Positions 38,101 through 52,176 of a stretch of DNA of 64,000 bases are shown piece by piece. The stretch is from contig VWYX01000395.1 in the NCBI GenBank assembly GCA_013396525.1, positions 360,183 through 424,182 of the forward strand, in the 5' to 3' direction. The notes beneath the pieces were generated by a model. It ran no database searches. It was not told where the DNA came from and worked only from the letters and a program-made list of their open reading frames with translations. Source of the stretch: Chaetorhynchus papuensis. Taxonomy: Eukaryota > Chordata > Aves > Passeriformes > Rhipiduridae. Position 1 is the first letter of the stretch. Each line of letters begins with the position of its first letter. Position numbers and translations under genes: made by a program.

Positions 38101-41100
38101 CAGCTCCTGGTTGTGGTCGTAGCTGAGTGTGCTGAGCCTTATTTTCCATTTGCTAAAAAATCATAAGCTGACCAGCCTAGTCTTAATTTTTTTTTTATTG
38201 TGAGGAATGGAGGATTAGGTTAAAATACTCTTTAAAACTACATCCCACTTCTTTTAGCTGCTCTAAAGTCAGTTTTCAGGGTGACCCAAAGGATTGGTCA
38301 GCTTCACGGGGACCTGACATGTGTTTAAAGTTAAGAAAATGATTGATGACAGGGTACCTTGAACACACATTTTCCTGCCTTGGGTCATCAGGCAAACGAA
38401 TCACTAAATGCAGTCAATGAGAAAGCTGTAAAAGCATAAATATACTAGTGTTTGCCATGCTGGGTTATTTATGTGGTGTCCTCCAAAGAGGTATCATCAG
38501 GGATGCCAGGGAAATGTGTACAGCAGAGCTCATTCACAGGAAACAGGGCTGCACTTCTTCACTTATTTTATATTTCTGATCCGTTTTGAAACATAGAAAC
38601 AGTGAAGTATCCAAATCTGCACCTAAAGAAAAAGGTTTTTGTGAAATGCAAGTGGATACTGACTTTCAAACTGGGTTTCCACACCCATTTAATGCAGCTT
38701 TAGACTGGTTACATATTCACTTTTTGAGGCAAGGCACCATGGAAGACATTTGAGCATATAAATGGAAAAATGTTGCTCAGGAGACACTTCCACGTTAACC
38801 CAATCACCCTTCTGCAGCCAAAACTTCCTTCAGGAAGGGGTCTCAGGAAGTTCCTCACCCATGAAGTCCTGTTGACTGCAATGGAATGGGCAGATATGAG
38901 TAACCAACCCCAGAGTGCAAAGCCAGTTCAGGAACCAGCCTTTTACTATCAAAATTCTTGAGTTTTTCAATGAAGAGTTTCATATTCTTGCAAATCCCCT
39001 ACAGTATAAAAATATGCAAGATTAAAACTGTATGTAAATTAGGACTATGCCATAAATTGTGTATATAGATTATGATTAATATGCTATGCTCTTCTTAAAT
39101 AAATAATGTTTTAGATAAAATGAAAGTTGAATATTTGGATCTTAAAGTAGGGATTTTCAAGGATGTCTTACCCCAGCTTTCTGTTGATTTTTTAAATATA
39201 TATTCATGAAATAATTTACTTAGTAGAAGTTGAATTTTGCTAGTCTTTCTCCAAATTCTCCAATCTTTTTCTAACAAAAAACTACCACTCAGCTGAAAAT
39301 TTGTTGAAAACATTGACCAATGTAAAATGACAGGAATATCATGTCTTTCAAAACATTCCTCCAAAATCACCCTGCATCTCACAAAAAAAGAAACAATTGG
39401 CTTCTGAACTATGCATAGTTCTAAAGGCTTACTCTCAAGCATCCATTTTTAGAAATACAGAACAATTCCTCCAGCTTTTTAAATAGCTGAGACTTAATAT
39501 GCCATAAAAACATACTGTAAATATTTCTGTTGCTGGAATGGTGTCTCTGTTACCACAGGAGTTGCTAGGATATTATCTGTGTCAGGAAGTTTGTTGTGCC
39601 TTCATAAAGGAAAACTAACAGTCATTTTGATGCATTATGCAAATAATATCCTGTTTTCTCTACAGATTCCTTTGTAGCAATCAAAAAAAAAAAAAGCTCC
39701 CAGCCTCTGAGCAGATTTCTGTACTCTGCTGTCAGCTTCCCTGCAAGGAACAATTCCATTTTCCCTACAGTGATTACAGTAGTAAATAAACCTGTGCCTA
39801 ATTGAATTTCGTGCTCGAGATCACACTGCAGACACATCTCAGAAAGCCTTTACGAACTCAGAAACAGAAAAAATGTTTAAAATAAATTGTTTTTGTCACC
39901 AAAATTATATTTAGAAATGACTGCTAAACTGACACCTCTGTTCCACTGACGGCTGTCAAGTGTGATGTGTTTAACAGAGGTGTAAAGTGATGAAGTTCAT
40001 CACTGTAAAAGAGAAATTTGGTTGCAAAACTTTTCTGGCCCCCTTGTTTCTGACACCTTAGAAGAACCTGTGATAGAATTCAACATTATTATGACAAAAA
40101 GAGGAAGTTGTTTTCTCTTTAAGACATGTAATTTATGCTTGACTGGCCTTTGAAGTTGCCAAGGTGGTTTGGGTTTTGTTGGTTTTTTTTTTAAAATCTG
40201 CAGGAAATCACTTCAGTCTAGCTTAACTCTAGGCAAGCCACAACTTTGCTGTGCTGAGTTTCGACTTTGCTGCTTACCTAGGTGTTATTTTAAAGGGTCC
40301 TTTAATTACTCTCTCATTCCTGTCCATTATTTTGTTCCTTGTTTGAACAAGGACCGAATGGAGGTTAAGGCCTCCAATTATGGCTACAGTTCCTTGTTGG
40401 TTATGTTGGTCTTTGATTAAAAGTATAGGATATAAATGGTAGGCCCGAAATCCAACCAAATGTACTTCAATTTTTGGGGGCTTAGCAAGCCTTTAAGCTT
40501 GTGTTAATTGTTTGCATTGCTTGGTGGTGGTCAGAAGCAAAGGCTCTGAGCTGCACAAGAACATTCAGTGCCCTGTTTCTGACCCAGCAGGGCGAGGAAA
40601 TGTCAATATGATGAGAACGTCTCGGGAGATCTGCAGTGTGAATTCCAGGGAAAAGTTATTCAAACAAGCATGAATTAGATTTTGCGCAATCTATTTCAGT
40701 TTGACTCATTACTGATTTGGGTTTTTGATGACCATTGAGAAATTGAAAGGATGAAAGGAAGTGTTTTCCTGAGAAAATCAAAATGGAACCCCTGGTAAAC
40801 CTGGTTTTATCCAGCACTGGGTTTAAGGTTGAGCAATAGCACGGTGGACTCATTATATTTGTTCTTTAGACAAAGGGAACTATGAAAAGGAATTAGACAT
40901 CTTCATAAGGTTTTTTTTCTTAATTATGCAACAGCAAACTAGGAAAAAAATTCCTCTATCCAAATACATGTCCTAAATGGTTTTCAGTTTAATGTCAGGC
41001 GTAGAAAATTATTCCCATGTTTTGGCAATATATGACTAATGTCAATGGGTAAATCAGAATTATTTGGGTTTTAAAGCCACTGCACAGGAAATAAGGATGA

Positions 41101-43406
41101 AAAAGAGAGAAGTTAATTATTCCATCCAAGGAAAACCACTCTAGATGTATTTGGCATTTATATCACTGATATATTTACAAAAAAGTTACATATGAAGTGT
41201 TTATTTTAAAATATGCATAGGAATAAGGATGGAACTCTGAAGCACTCACAGGTCTACAAATCTATTTTTCTTCTATTCAACAGTCTAAAATTTTAGTGAG
41301 GTGGTTGCAGGACTGGATAAAACATACATACAGCAGTCTTTAAACAAAATATTAAATCACAGACAGGGAAATGAAGCTTAAAAACAGATATTTACTATAG
41401 TTCAGATGAAAACCAGTTCACATTTGTAAAGCAGTTTGAACAGTACCGATGACAACACCATAACTGTAGCATAGTTCACACAGAATATATCTAATTTTAG
41501 CTGAGAATATTACAAATGGCAACTACGATTTTCTGAGCCTAAAGGTTTTTAATGAAATCGTTTAACTTGAAGAGTTTGAGAAGAGAATGTATTTTGAAGG
41601 ACTGAAGGGAAGCAATGATAACATCATGCCGATTATGATTTTCACGGAGTCAAAGCATTTCATCACTGCTAATTCCCACACAGAATCACCCATTACTTTT
41701 AAATTAATGGCCTACTTTTCATTATGTAAGGAATGGAAAAGAGAGGGATCACTTGGGGTTTTCTTCAGCTCTCCTGACAAGTAGAGGTGCATTTCAGCTG
41801 TTTACCATCTAGCTGCTCTCAGCAATTACTAAATACCAGCCTCCGGCTCTGTTTACCTGATATTCTCCTTCTACCAAGATTGCTCAGCAGCTTTATTTTG
41901 GTTTAAAATGTGTGAAATCTTCATCTTAATCCTCCCATTTCTCTAAAGGGCTGAAACAAGTGTCCCAGTTTCTGGTGATACCAATTCCCTTTAAAATAAA
42001 AAGCGAAGCTCAGACATCTGCTGAGAGGTAGAAGGACCTGACTGACCTTTCTGTAGTGGAAGATGTGTTGATCCTTTCTGAAAATGAGAATCCACTTGGA
42101 GAGCAAAGAGTGTCAGCAAAAACCTGGTTTGTTTTGGTACAGTGTCTGCAGCACAGTGAGGAGGACTGCAGCTCATCACCAGATTAGAAAATTTCCAAAA
42201 CACAGTTGTGTGCTGTCTTTTTAAATTAAGTAGATACACATTCTCATTTCCTTAGGGAAATGCACTTAAAAGGAGGTCTCTTTGTAGTGGGAAGAGAAGG
42301 ACAATCTTTAAGGCATAGAAGAAGGAGAAGAGGGAATAACAACCACCGCCTAAGCTTCAAACTGAATTTTCCTGAGTAGCACTTTGCCGTTAGCTTTGTT
42401 GAATCCCAAGTTTCTGCTTTCGAGCCATAGGATTGACTGTGGGGTGAAAACTTCTGTATTCATGGGGTGATTTGAAAACAGACACAATGCCAGAATCTCC
42501 TTCTGCCCCCACTGCTGCATGTATAACAATGCCGGTGTCAACTTTAGGAGTGAACAGGGACTAAATCCAGGAATCCATACCTGGGCAACAGTTCTGCCAA
42601 CATTTTAACTTCAGTACAGAATCCAGATTGGTAATTTTATCTGTAATGGATCTAAAGAGAAAATCTGAGCTGGGTTAAGTTCTGATAGCAACATACTAAA
42701 ATAGATTCCCATTATGTCATTTCCCAGTTTCTCACTGTCTAAAGAGGCAGACTTTCAAAAAAAAAAAAAAAAAGTTTAGAAGCATTGGTAAACCTCACAA
42801 ACTACCTGATTTAAGTTTTGAATTCCAAAGCTGGCTTGTCTTCCAGGCTTGGGAAAAAAAGGTGCAAATCAATGTGTAAATCTTCAACACCAGGCAACAC
42901 TCAGTCCTAACCAGTAGATGTAACACAGCCTCGTGCCAGAGACTCTGCGCCTGAGGTCCTCCTGTGCCAGGTGCTGCACAAAGATAAATATAATTTGTTA
43001 AATGCCCATGCACCACAGATTTTCAAATCCAGTTAGGCAAGACACAGAAAGTAAGCAGAACTACTTGTTTTGCACATGGAAAGCGGAAGCACAGCTAAAT
43101 ACCTGCTTAGGTTCATGCAGGAGCTCCGTGCTGCACCTGAGAAGTGAACTCCATTTTCCCGAGTCCTTGTCCAAAGCACCTACCTAGTGCCCAACTCATT
43201 TTTCACAACCAAGAATAGTTTTATTGAAAGATGGCAGCGACGATGCCCAAACATGATTGGTGTTTCTGAGAAGGTTCAATCTCTGCAGACCAAGAATAGA
43301 GAAAGATACGGGCACAGAGAGATAGTAAAGTGAATCATACATTACGTGAGTAACAGGAATTAGGTCCTCTGAGTACTACTACCCTGCTGTCTTTTTTTCC
43401 CTGCAG
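35138..43406. other. Gene-free stretch with a GC-richer pocket
   Basis: No supported gene. A GC-richer pocket lies at roughly 35790-36110, with several CpG dinucleotides but no clear TATA, initiator or exon. An A17 run sits at 42757-42773. Open frames (up to 147 codons at 37426-37869) lack splice context or recognisable domains, and opposite-strand frames of similar length cover the same DNA. Confidence 0.5.
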
Positions 43407-43541
43407 CTTTTGCTGTACTTCTGGGACTCTTTGGAGAATCAAGACATGGAAACTCCCATGGACCAGCACTTTGAGGCGAGCATAAGGATCTTGGGTAGCC
43501 TGCATACAAAAAAGGCCGGGTTTCTTACGGTTTCATTCTGA
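43407..43541 (+). other. Candidate terminal exon (speculative)
   Basis: A textbook acceptor (polypyrimidine CTGTCTTTTTTTCCCTGCAG ending at 43406) is followed by 44 open codons and a TGA at 43539-43541. The translation begins LLLYFWDSLENQDMETPMDQ and ends KKAGFLTVSF. No good donor lies before the stop, so it would have to be a last exon, but no poly(A) signal was evident close downstream. The family is not recognised. Acceptor-like sequences are frequent, so this remains a lead. Confidence 0.15.
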
Positions 43542-46500
43542 ATCCTGACCATATTTTACAACCACTTCCTACAAATTTGATTGCTTTAATTCAGCCTATT
43601 TCTACTGTGAAGCAACACCTCCACATGCACTGTTTTCAAAGCACAGCTCATCTTATGAGACAGAAGTCATAAAAACTTATATTTTGATGTCCTTGGTTAA
43701 AGGTCTTACAATTGGTCAGTCACGCCTATAGCTTGCCTTGACTTCAGAAATGCTCCTGGACTTTCAAGAGCAACTCCTAATTATCAGCTGCTGTTAATAA
43801 CACAAGAAACGTCTTTGGCCAGGGTGATGCAGGGTCCTCCCTGGTGCGGTGGAGCTCTGCAATGAGGGTAAAATTCACCTCCTTGCACATCTCCCTGTCT
43901 CCTGGTGATTTCCCAAGCAGCTGGGGACCATCCTAAATGTCCCAACCCTCCAGACAAAGTTCAGGGAGCATGTCTGGGATGTTGATCTCTCTCTAATTTG
44001 CATGCAGAGCTCTTGGGTGCCTTTAAACACGTGGTGGTAGTGGGGGGGTGTTATAAAATGCACTCCACTGTTCCCACTTCTCCCACTGGCAAGAAGATGA
44101 GGGAGCAGGCACATGGCAGATGTCAGTCCTGTCGTTAAACACTGCTGAAGGGAGCTCGGGTAAAGCAGTGGCAAATGGGGTGTAGAAATCCATGGAAAGG
44201 CTGTATTTCTACCTCAGAGTCTACCCCACGATGAATCCCGCTCTTGCCACTGACTCACACTCCCAGGCAGAGACTCTCCAGTTGGAAAATGAGAAAGAAG
44301 AGACCTCAGAAGGAAATGTCAGGGTAGTCATTTTCTCATAGGACTCTTTCTGGCAGCTGGAGACAGTGGCTCTGTGACAACACGTTGGAGTTTTGCAGGG
44401 GGATTCCTCCGGAACGGAAACGTCCTTAGAAGGACCCTGACTGTGTTCCATCCTGTGGGAAACTCTTACCCTATGACGAGTTCTTCTAAACTAGATGGGA
44501 TTTATATTTATTCTTAAGTTGTCTTTTATTTTTGGCAACTCCCCCACTGCTGGCTTGACATCTCAGAAACGAGACCCTTCAGATTCTCAGAAGCCAGAAA
44601 TGCTGCTGACAAAACTAATTCAGAACTGTCCTCATCAGCTCTACTCACTTGATAACGTTTTCTTTCCGTTCAGTTATTCCCTTCTCTGCTAATTCTGGAA
44701 CAGTTTTGGCGCACATAAAAATAATTAAGACCATCTTCCTGGACATACATAACCCAAATTAAGAGACGCAGAGAAAAGACCTGTCTGCTTCACCTGCTTA
44801 TGTTTCTAGTCCATGAGGTTTGGATTTGGCATGGTAAGACTTAGAGTCAGGTGCTGAATAGACCTTGTAAAACCAGCCCAAATCTGGGGATATAATTCTG
44901 AATGTATGCTGTGAGTTTTGGGGTACCTTGGATTTGTGTCTAGAAGATTTTATTCACTCCACTAAATTTCAGTCATAATTTATCTCAGCCATGGCTGTAA
45001 TGTCTCATGTGGCATTGAGCTGCTTGTTATAGGGGTTTTTTTTTCCTTCCCCTGCAGACATTGCAATCTCAGTCTGAGACCTAAGAATGAGCCTGGATTC
45101 ATTTCTAATGGCACAGCTTCACAAGAAAGAACAGACTTGCCAGGTTGCCCAATGTCTCCAGTGATATTTCTTAATCTCATTAATCCCTGGAACTCTATTA
45201 ATGTGAAATGTACTTGTGTAATAGACCATTCTGCTGATTATGTGCAGTGTCCAGAGAGATTTTAGATCAATATTTTCGTTTTACTGGTTGTTCCCATTTG
45301 GCAGGAATGACGAAGGGTAAGCTCTGCCTCTCCCAGATGGAGTGATTCCACACACTGACACTTTTCCAGACATTCCAAACTGAAGCACAACCTAATATTT
45401 TGCTGTATTTTGTTCTCCACTTGACCCACATGTCTTCCAGTTTTCACCCAAGGGTGGATATTTGGTGACTCCAGGTGTTAAATTCCCCACCAGACTCTTT
45501 AGTTGCATTCAGTATCAGCTACTGGAAAAGCTGACAGACAGAAAAATCAGGGGCCTTTTTTAAAATATGAAGTTTAATTCTCTCCAGAGTGATAAAGGGT
45601 GCTCAGAGTTTAGATTTCAAATGTATTCCAATAGACAGGTAACCTGAATGTTTATGTTATAGATGTGTTTTCTCATGCCTGTGAGTACTAAAGAACAATT
45701 TAAACAAGTTAAAATCATTGAACTCTCCTTTCTGCTGTAGTTGAACACAGAAAAACAATGCTCAATTTTGAATTTTCAAAAAGTTAAAGAGGATTTCTGT
45801 TTCATTTTAAAGTCGTTGGGGTTTTTTTGTAACAATCTTGAATTACTTGCCTGGCAGTGTCAGGCACTTACAGAGCCATGTAATGTCTAGTATCAAAAAT
45901 CTCTTGGCAGATTTGATCCCATACCCCCCAAAACCACGCAAAACTGTGAGTTTTAAGGGAAGGGACAGTCTTTCACTTGGTCAGAACGTGCCAGAATGTC
46001 TCTGTTTGGGGTAATCCCAGATTATACGTGAGGGGAAAAAAAGGGAGTAAATTCCAGTGCCTTTGGGCCCCTGCCCTGTCTGAACACTGTGAACTTTCTC
46101 CTTTTACAGTGAATTTATGCAGGTAGACCTCCCCCCAACTTATCTTGTGCACCTCTGCTCTCAGCACAGCACACTCTACTTTGAATGGAACTTGGATGAG
46201 CAGACTCTAATCAGGCAAATTATCTCTCCTCAACCTTCCCCAATTTTTTTCCTGTGTTCCACTTCTACATCTCTAAAACATTTAGGACACAGTCATCTAA
46301 AGACATTCCTACTTTTTGGCAATTTAGCACCTCTTGGAAGCAGAGTTGCTCCCCAACTCAGGGGCAAGCGGGGGCACGTGGTGTGTGAGATCAACTCCTT
46401 CCTCCCGAATAAATGCCACTAACAAGTGGGGAAGTGAGGTGGTGATTCATGTGTGAGCTCTGTGGGCCAGCACAAAGCTTTTAAATGCCAAGTTTAGGCT

Positions 46501-46670
46501 AAGATTGCAACAGATAACCAACCTGGAAGATGGGATACAGAGCAATGTGAGAATTCTGTCAGAGACTAGACTTCCAGCCACTGGATGTTGCGTAATCTGA
46601 GATGAATAGAAATCTTTGTTGTGAAGTTTAAAAAAAACCCCTCAGGATGGAATGCTTGTTGAACATAACC

Positions 46671-46703
46671 CTGCCTAATTTTGACTGCTGCCTAATTTTG
46701 ACT
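46671..46703. repeat. 17-bp tandem duplication
   Basis: CTGCCTAATTTTGACTG (46671-46687) is repeated as CTGCCTAATTTTGACT directly after it (46688-46703), with no internal mismatch. Confidence 0.9.
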
Positions 46704-46732
46704 TTGTCAGTCGTAAAATTCATCTCCTCATT

Positions 46733-46764
<32 letters not shown>

Positions 46765-46765
46765 T
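46733..46765. repeat. A16 tract followed by AAAAG microsatellite
   Basis: Sixteen A residues pass into three GAAAA units. No AATAAA lies at the right distance upstream, so this is read as a simple repeat, not a retrocopy tail. Confidence 0.8.
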
Positions 46766-49700
46766 TAAATAAACCAAAGTTTATGAAACATATGTTTGCA
46801 TTTAAAACTGTTTTGCTGTTCACTCTGAGAGAACTTTGGAGACATGGCCTGTGTTATAATACCACTTCCATTAAACATTGGAAGCTCAAGTTTTTTACAG
46901 AAAAATTCACACAAACATTCTGCTCTTAATCCAAACAGAGGGGTTATGAACTGAACCTTCAAACAGAAACTTTCAATATTTGGCTTCTCAGCTCAGTAGC
47001 ACCAATCTGGGATGCCAACTAGTGTGCACTGTAATTAATAATTGTTGTAAAAAAAGGCCCTAAAGGCAGAATACCCAGTGCATATAGCTTGTCTGCTTTT
47101 TTCACCAAATAAGGGAACAGGGCATTTCACTGTTTATAATAGCAACATGAAATACGATGTTTCAAACTGTTAAAGAAAACACTTTTAAACTTTTCCTGCC
47201 CATTTCCAAGTTTCTTCAACTTCTAAAAAGAATTTAAAAAAAAATAACAAAACTGGCTACAGCTCTCTGGCAGATTTATAGAAAGCTCAGTTTTTCACTT
47301 TTCAAAACACTTTAACAAAGCTCCAGAGATGAACAACATATCACCCAAGTTCTGGCAGCTATGCAAGGATTGTACACACAGTTCCCAAAGAGTAAACTCG
47401 CAAAAATCAATTCCAGGGAATGACAGAAAGCGGAACTAATTAAAGGCTCCAAAGCAAAAGAGATCATTTTCTAAGACAAACATGTCAATATTTATCACAC
47501 AGGCGAAGCTGGTGCTGCAGTGAGTCTGCTGGTATTTATAAACATATATCTGGCACAATAACATGTTGGTAATTATAAAATGAGTGCTAATAAAATATGT
47601 ATAAATACTTAAGCCCAACACTAGGCAACTCTTAAACTGCTGCTCTAGCCTCTTATCAAAGCTTAAACATTAGATTGTCTGAGAGCATCCTAAAGTTTTT
47701 TAATGATTTGTTACTATCCCCACTTACCATTTAAACTTTTGACTTAGCCAGAGTCGCTTTTGATCACCCCAGTGAAAGGAGGCAGATCCAAACCACAAAG
47801 TCCTCATTACCCATCTCTCTTTCCTATGTTTTTATCCCCCTGCAAGCCCAGTAGCTGTTGAACAGAACTCCCTGAGGCTCTCCTGGTGGCGATGCCATTC
47901 CCACCTGGTGCTGATTACCCCTTCATCCTGCTGGAGGCTTTCTTGGCACCAGACCCAGGCCAAAGCAGCTGAAATACATCCCCAGGATTTTATTCCCTGC
48001 TTCTAGTCTGTGCTATATTCTGAACCGAAACTTTAGGTCAGTGGGTGCCCGCTCCCCAGAAATGAGGCCAATGGAGCGCAGTCAGGAGGAAAGGATGTCT
48101 TCCTCCACCCTGACAAAAATGTGAGAGCTATTATAACTTTTCCAGCTTTGCAAGGCTCGGTGTGATGTTGGTGCAGCTCTGCCAGATGAGGTTTTTCTCA
48201 TCAGCTGAGTGTTTGATGTTCAATAGCAGCACAGCCACGCACTCCCAGAGTGCTGAAACCACTGCTGTCACTTCCCTTTCTTCACAGCCAGGTTCTTTTA
48301 AGGCAAAGAGTGCATGTTTATCTGTGCTTTGCTTTGTTCCTAGCACGGTGTGCCACTGAAGCAGAGCCACTTGAGGAGGAGGCAGCTCTTTGTCACTGGA
48401 AATGGTCCTCAGTGTGCTGGTGTCAAGTGGGAGGAAGTGGGGAGAAGGAATGAATGTAAGAATGGGTACGAGGCTCAAGAGCTCTGTGCACTCCTCCACT
48501 CAGGTTAGTTACACTTTCCTGATTTCCTGGTGCATTTTATTATCTGTATGTCCGAGGTTTCTAGCTGCTTCTGGATTGTGCATGTATCAGATGCATTCAG
48601 GAAACACTAATTCCTTTTAAAGGACAGCTCCAGAGCTGATGAATAAAATTCAACTTTTCAGATCAAAGTTCCTTTTCCTCCTCAATACAAACTGAGTATT
48701 GCAAAATGAAGGGGAAATCTGCAGCACACCTGCACTGCATGGAAAAGAAACATCGCCATAGCTCAAAAGCTTTACTTTTGAGCCCGAGTTTTGCAGTCTG
48801 GAAAGGTTAAGGTACGATTTCTTCCTACTTTTTTTTATTGTCTTGGGTGGAAATTTAAATGTAACAGCAAGAAAGCCAGGTTGTATGCATCATTTGGCTT
48901 TATTTCTACTTGGTTGGTTAGTAAGAGAATTTCCTGTCTGCAGGAAAGTTCTGTGCTTTGGAAAGAACTCTTTATTTCAGGTTGATTGAAACACTATATT
49001 TGTATTTGACAGAGTGAATGAAATAAAGTTCAGGAAGTTTTCATTGCTGCCTGAAAGGAAATTTTATCAGACCTGACATTCATGATGTTAGAAGTTTCAG
49101 CATTCACAAAGGTCCATGTTTTAACTTTTCTGTGACCGATTCCAGTTCAGGCTGTAGTGCCACACCCAGCAGCACGGTTATTTTGGATTTTATAAGGAAC
49201 TCTTTCCCCTTTTCCGAGCTGCCTCCTGCTCTGGTCCATCACCAACATGTGTGTTGTCACTGAGAGATTGTTTGAGGAACTGGTTCAACTGAAAAAAAAC
49301 CCCAAAGTCTTATTTTTCTTTTTTTCCTCATTCAGATAAGTTGCCTGGGTTGTTTCTCACAGGCTTCCAGAACCATAGTTCAGAGGAAGGAGCGAGTGCA
49401 GCAATAAAAGGCCCAGCATGTACAGGAAGAGGGGTGGATTGAGCCAGTGTTGGCACCAAAAGTTGCTCACGTGGAGCCATAATTGCTGTCTAATTTCATT
49501 ATCAAGCAGGGACTACCTCGTTTCCTCAAATCCACGATTCCAAATCCCCAGAGAGTTGATTCATATGTCTGGGGGAGATGTATGAAGGATGGTGGGTGGA
49601 TAAGAAACAGACATTTGGTGTGAAGGTTAAAAATCCCAGGACGGCTTTTGCAACGACTGAGGCTGCTCTGATGTCCTTGGAGAGCTTCCCTGGTGCTGTG

Positions 49701-51735
49701 CCTTGTTTGGATACACTGCAGGGAGGGATGCTGCAGCCATGGTTAATGTAAGGCACCTAGCAGAGGCATCCCAGCACTCCTGGACAAATAGCTGCAGCTA
49801 AAAGAGGGAAAGGTGGCGAATGAAAGGAAGGCAAAAAGGGTAAAATGTATTTATGTGAGGGAAAAACAGGAGCCAAACCCAAATAGAGTTGCAGGAATAA
49901 TGACTCCCAAAAAGTCAGCAAAGCACACTGAAGACCTGAGAGAAAACATCAGGGGATGATGCACAGTTTTAGTGAGGGAGCTGATTGTTGAATGTCCCAG
50001 CAGCGTCAGACAGGAGCAGCTCTGCTTGAAGGGACGTTGTGCAGCTCAGCATAAGCAAAACTCCAGCTCCTGCACGTGCAGGAATTAATGCTGCAACCAA
50101 CACGCTCACACAGAAATGCCTGCATCATAATCATGCTTGGAGACCTGGGGCACAAGGCAAGCAGAACCTCTAGTATTTTTGGAATTAAGTAAAAAGAGAC
50201 AAAAAATTTGGATTAGGCAACAGTTGGACACTCATAAACTAACCTGCTCCTCACCTCTACTCCATCTCAACACCTGTTTAAGGTTAAGTGATTGAATAAA
50301 AAGCCCCTCACACACCTACAAGCTTCTTTAAGTCAGAGGCTCCCCAGATTTCAAGGGCTGGTGAGTGCAGTGGAAGGGCTGACATCCAGGCTGGAAAAAC
50401 CAGGCTTTGGTCTCAAGTTTGCAGAAATGATGGGGTTTTTTTCCTCACAGCTGGGTCTGTTGTCAGTAATGCACAAGGCAAACATTTACACAGAAGAATA
50501 AAGCACAGGCAAGTTCGCTGACTCATATTGACAAAAAAGGTAATGGTGTCAAAAAGGATTCACATCTCTTGACTTCCTTCTTCTGTGTTTTACCCACAAA
50601 CCCATTTTTGAGTCATGGGATCCTTCTGAGTCTGTGATGAATTTAAAGAACACATCACATCTTATATATTTTTTTTTAATTTTTTTTTCAAAGCCCGAAG
50701 AGTTTCCTCATTTTGAAAACCATTTATAAAGTTTTACCTACATTAAACAGATAACGAACACAGCAGTGAACAGGGAGTTCATAACCTAGGTGAACACAGA
50801 GAATGAGAGAAGCAGCTCTGTGCAGGTCCAAACACAGTCAGTTATCAGGAAAATCTTAACCATGAGATCTGTGTCACGGTAGAACCATTTTCCCAAGCGG
50901 AACAACAGAAGCTTGAAACCTTCATACCTGGACCATCATCTCATGGACAGAATAATTGACCTGTGTATGGTCTGACTGCATAGCAAAGACATTTTAATGC
51001 CATGCAGGGCTCACCTGGGACTTAAAGTGAGTTAAAACAATACAACACTTGCAAAAAAAAAAAAGTACTTCCTCCTTGTGATTGTTACCTGCTGACTTAA
51101 GGAATCCACCTAAACGAGCTCTCAGTTAGGGACATCTCCCTTGAGACCTCATGTTGACCTGGGAAGTGTTAATTCCTTGGAAAACTTGTTCTACCAATGT
51201 TTGTTTAGGCTGGGAAGAGGGAAGGACTAGAGGGGTAATTGCCTTGAGAGTTAGGAGGACATAAAAAAATCCAGTAAGAACGAGAGTGCACCTAAGAAAG
51301 CAGGAACCTCCTAGGGAGGAAACCTTCAATATCTGGAGTCAAAGAGGAGAAAAAAGGAAAAGTTAGGAAAAGTTAGAAAGAAAAACACTCTGCCAAAGCC
51401 ATTCACTGAAGTCCAAGAGGGGCCTTGCTTTCATTCATTGCACTAAAACCTGGCATTCCTTTGAATTCCGCTCCCTTTTACAAGCAGCAGAGTGAGGATG
51501 AATAGCAGGGATCTGTCACACACCAACCTCACAGCCTGACCCCGGCCCTCGCGCAGGGCTGGGAAAGCTCAGCAGAGACTCAGCAGTTACAGAAGTGACC
51601 CAGCAGTACTCAGGTCCCTCACACCACTGCTCTGCTCTCAGGATTTACACCCAGCTGGGTCTCCTGCTCACCCCCTGCACTGGGAAAATTCCCTTGTTTT
51701 GTGTGGGCACACACCCATGTTTCAGTAGACGGGGC

Positions 51736-52176
51736 TGATGCCTTAAGAGGCCACCTAAAAACAGAGACCGGACAAGAACAAGGGAATAAAGGTAGGTATT
51801 TATTGGAAAGGCCTTCAAAGGTACCCCTGGGGAGCCAGAGGCTGCTGCCAAGATGGGCCCTGAGATGGACGAGAGGTCACGAGTTCTTCACACCTTTATA
51901 GGTTTGGTTCATTTGCATATCAGGGTTAATTCTCCAGTTAAAGCTTCAGTTTAATGATGTAATTTCCCCAAGCTTGCCTCTCCCTTTAGAGGCTTTTGGT
52001 TTATACTTTTTGGGCCTAGGACGGTCTGGGTGTCCTTGGAGAGCAGGCCCGGAGAGGCTTTGTTGTGTCTGCCCAGCACGAGAGAGCAGAAATGAACAGG
52101 CTACAAGAAACTTCAGAGTTACACACTAGGCAGTGCAGGGTTTTAAAAATATGAAAGTTAAAACCTTAAGGCATCA
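51736..52176 (-). mobile_element. Solo LTR of an endogenous retrovirus
   Basis: The 441-bp block is bounded by perfect inverted ends: TGATGCCTTAAG at 51736 and CTTAAGGCATCA ending at 52176. It thus starts with TG and ends with CA, as LTRs do. Read on the minus strand it has, in order, an octamer ATGCAAAT (plus 51911-51918), a TATA box TATAAA (plus 51895-51900) and AATAAA about 95 nt later (plus 51799-51804). These fit U3, R and U5. No primer-binding site follows the 3' end, no polypurine tract precedes the 5' end and no gag, pol or env frame is near, so it is a solo LTR. The 5-bp flanks (GGGGC left, TGTCA right) do not match, so no target-site duplication is visible. The viral class is not determined. 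Confidence 0.82.
51895..51918 (-). promoter_or_regulatory. LTR core promoter: octamer and TATA box
   Basis: Inside the solo LTR, ATGCAAAT (an octamer-factor site) lies about 10 bp upstream of TATAAA on the minus strand. The arrangement could still drive minus-strand transcription away from the CpG-island gene. Activity is not known. Confidence 0.5.

Larger units (their letters stand above)
43542..51735. other. Gene-free stretch with simple repeats
   Basis: No supported gene. It contains the 17-bp tandem duplication at 46671-46703, the A16 plus AAAAG repeat at 46733-46765, T-rich runs near 50670-50690 and an 11-bp duplication near 51354. Open frames are short and overlapping. Confidence 0.5.

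Noticed and set aside
46733..46765. A16 plus AAAAG run as a retrocopy tail
   Set aside because: No upstream poly(A) signal at tail distance; a microsatellite explains it.
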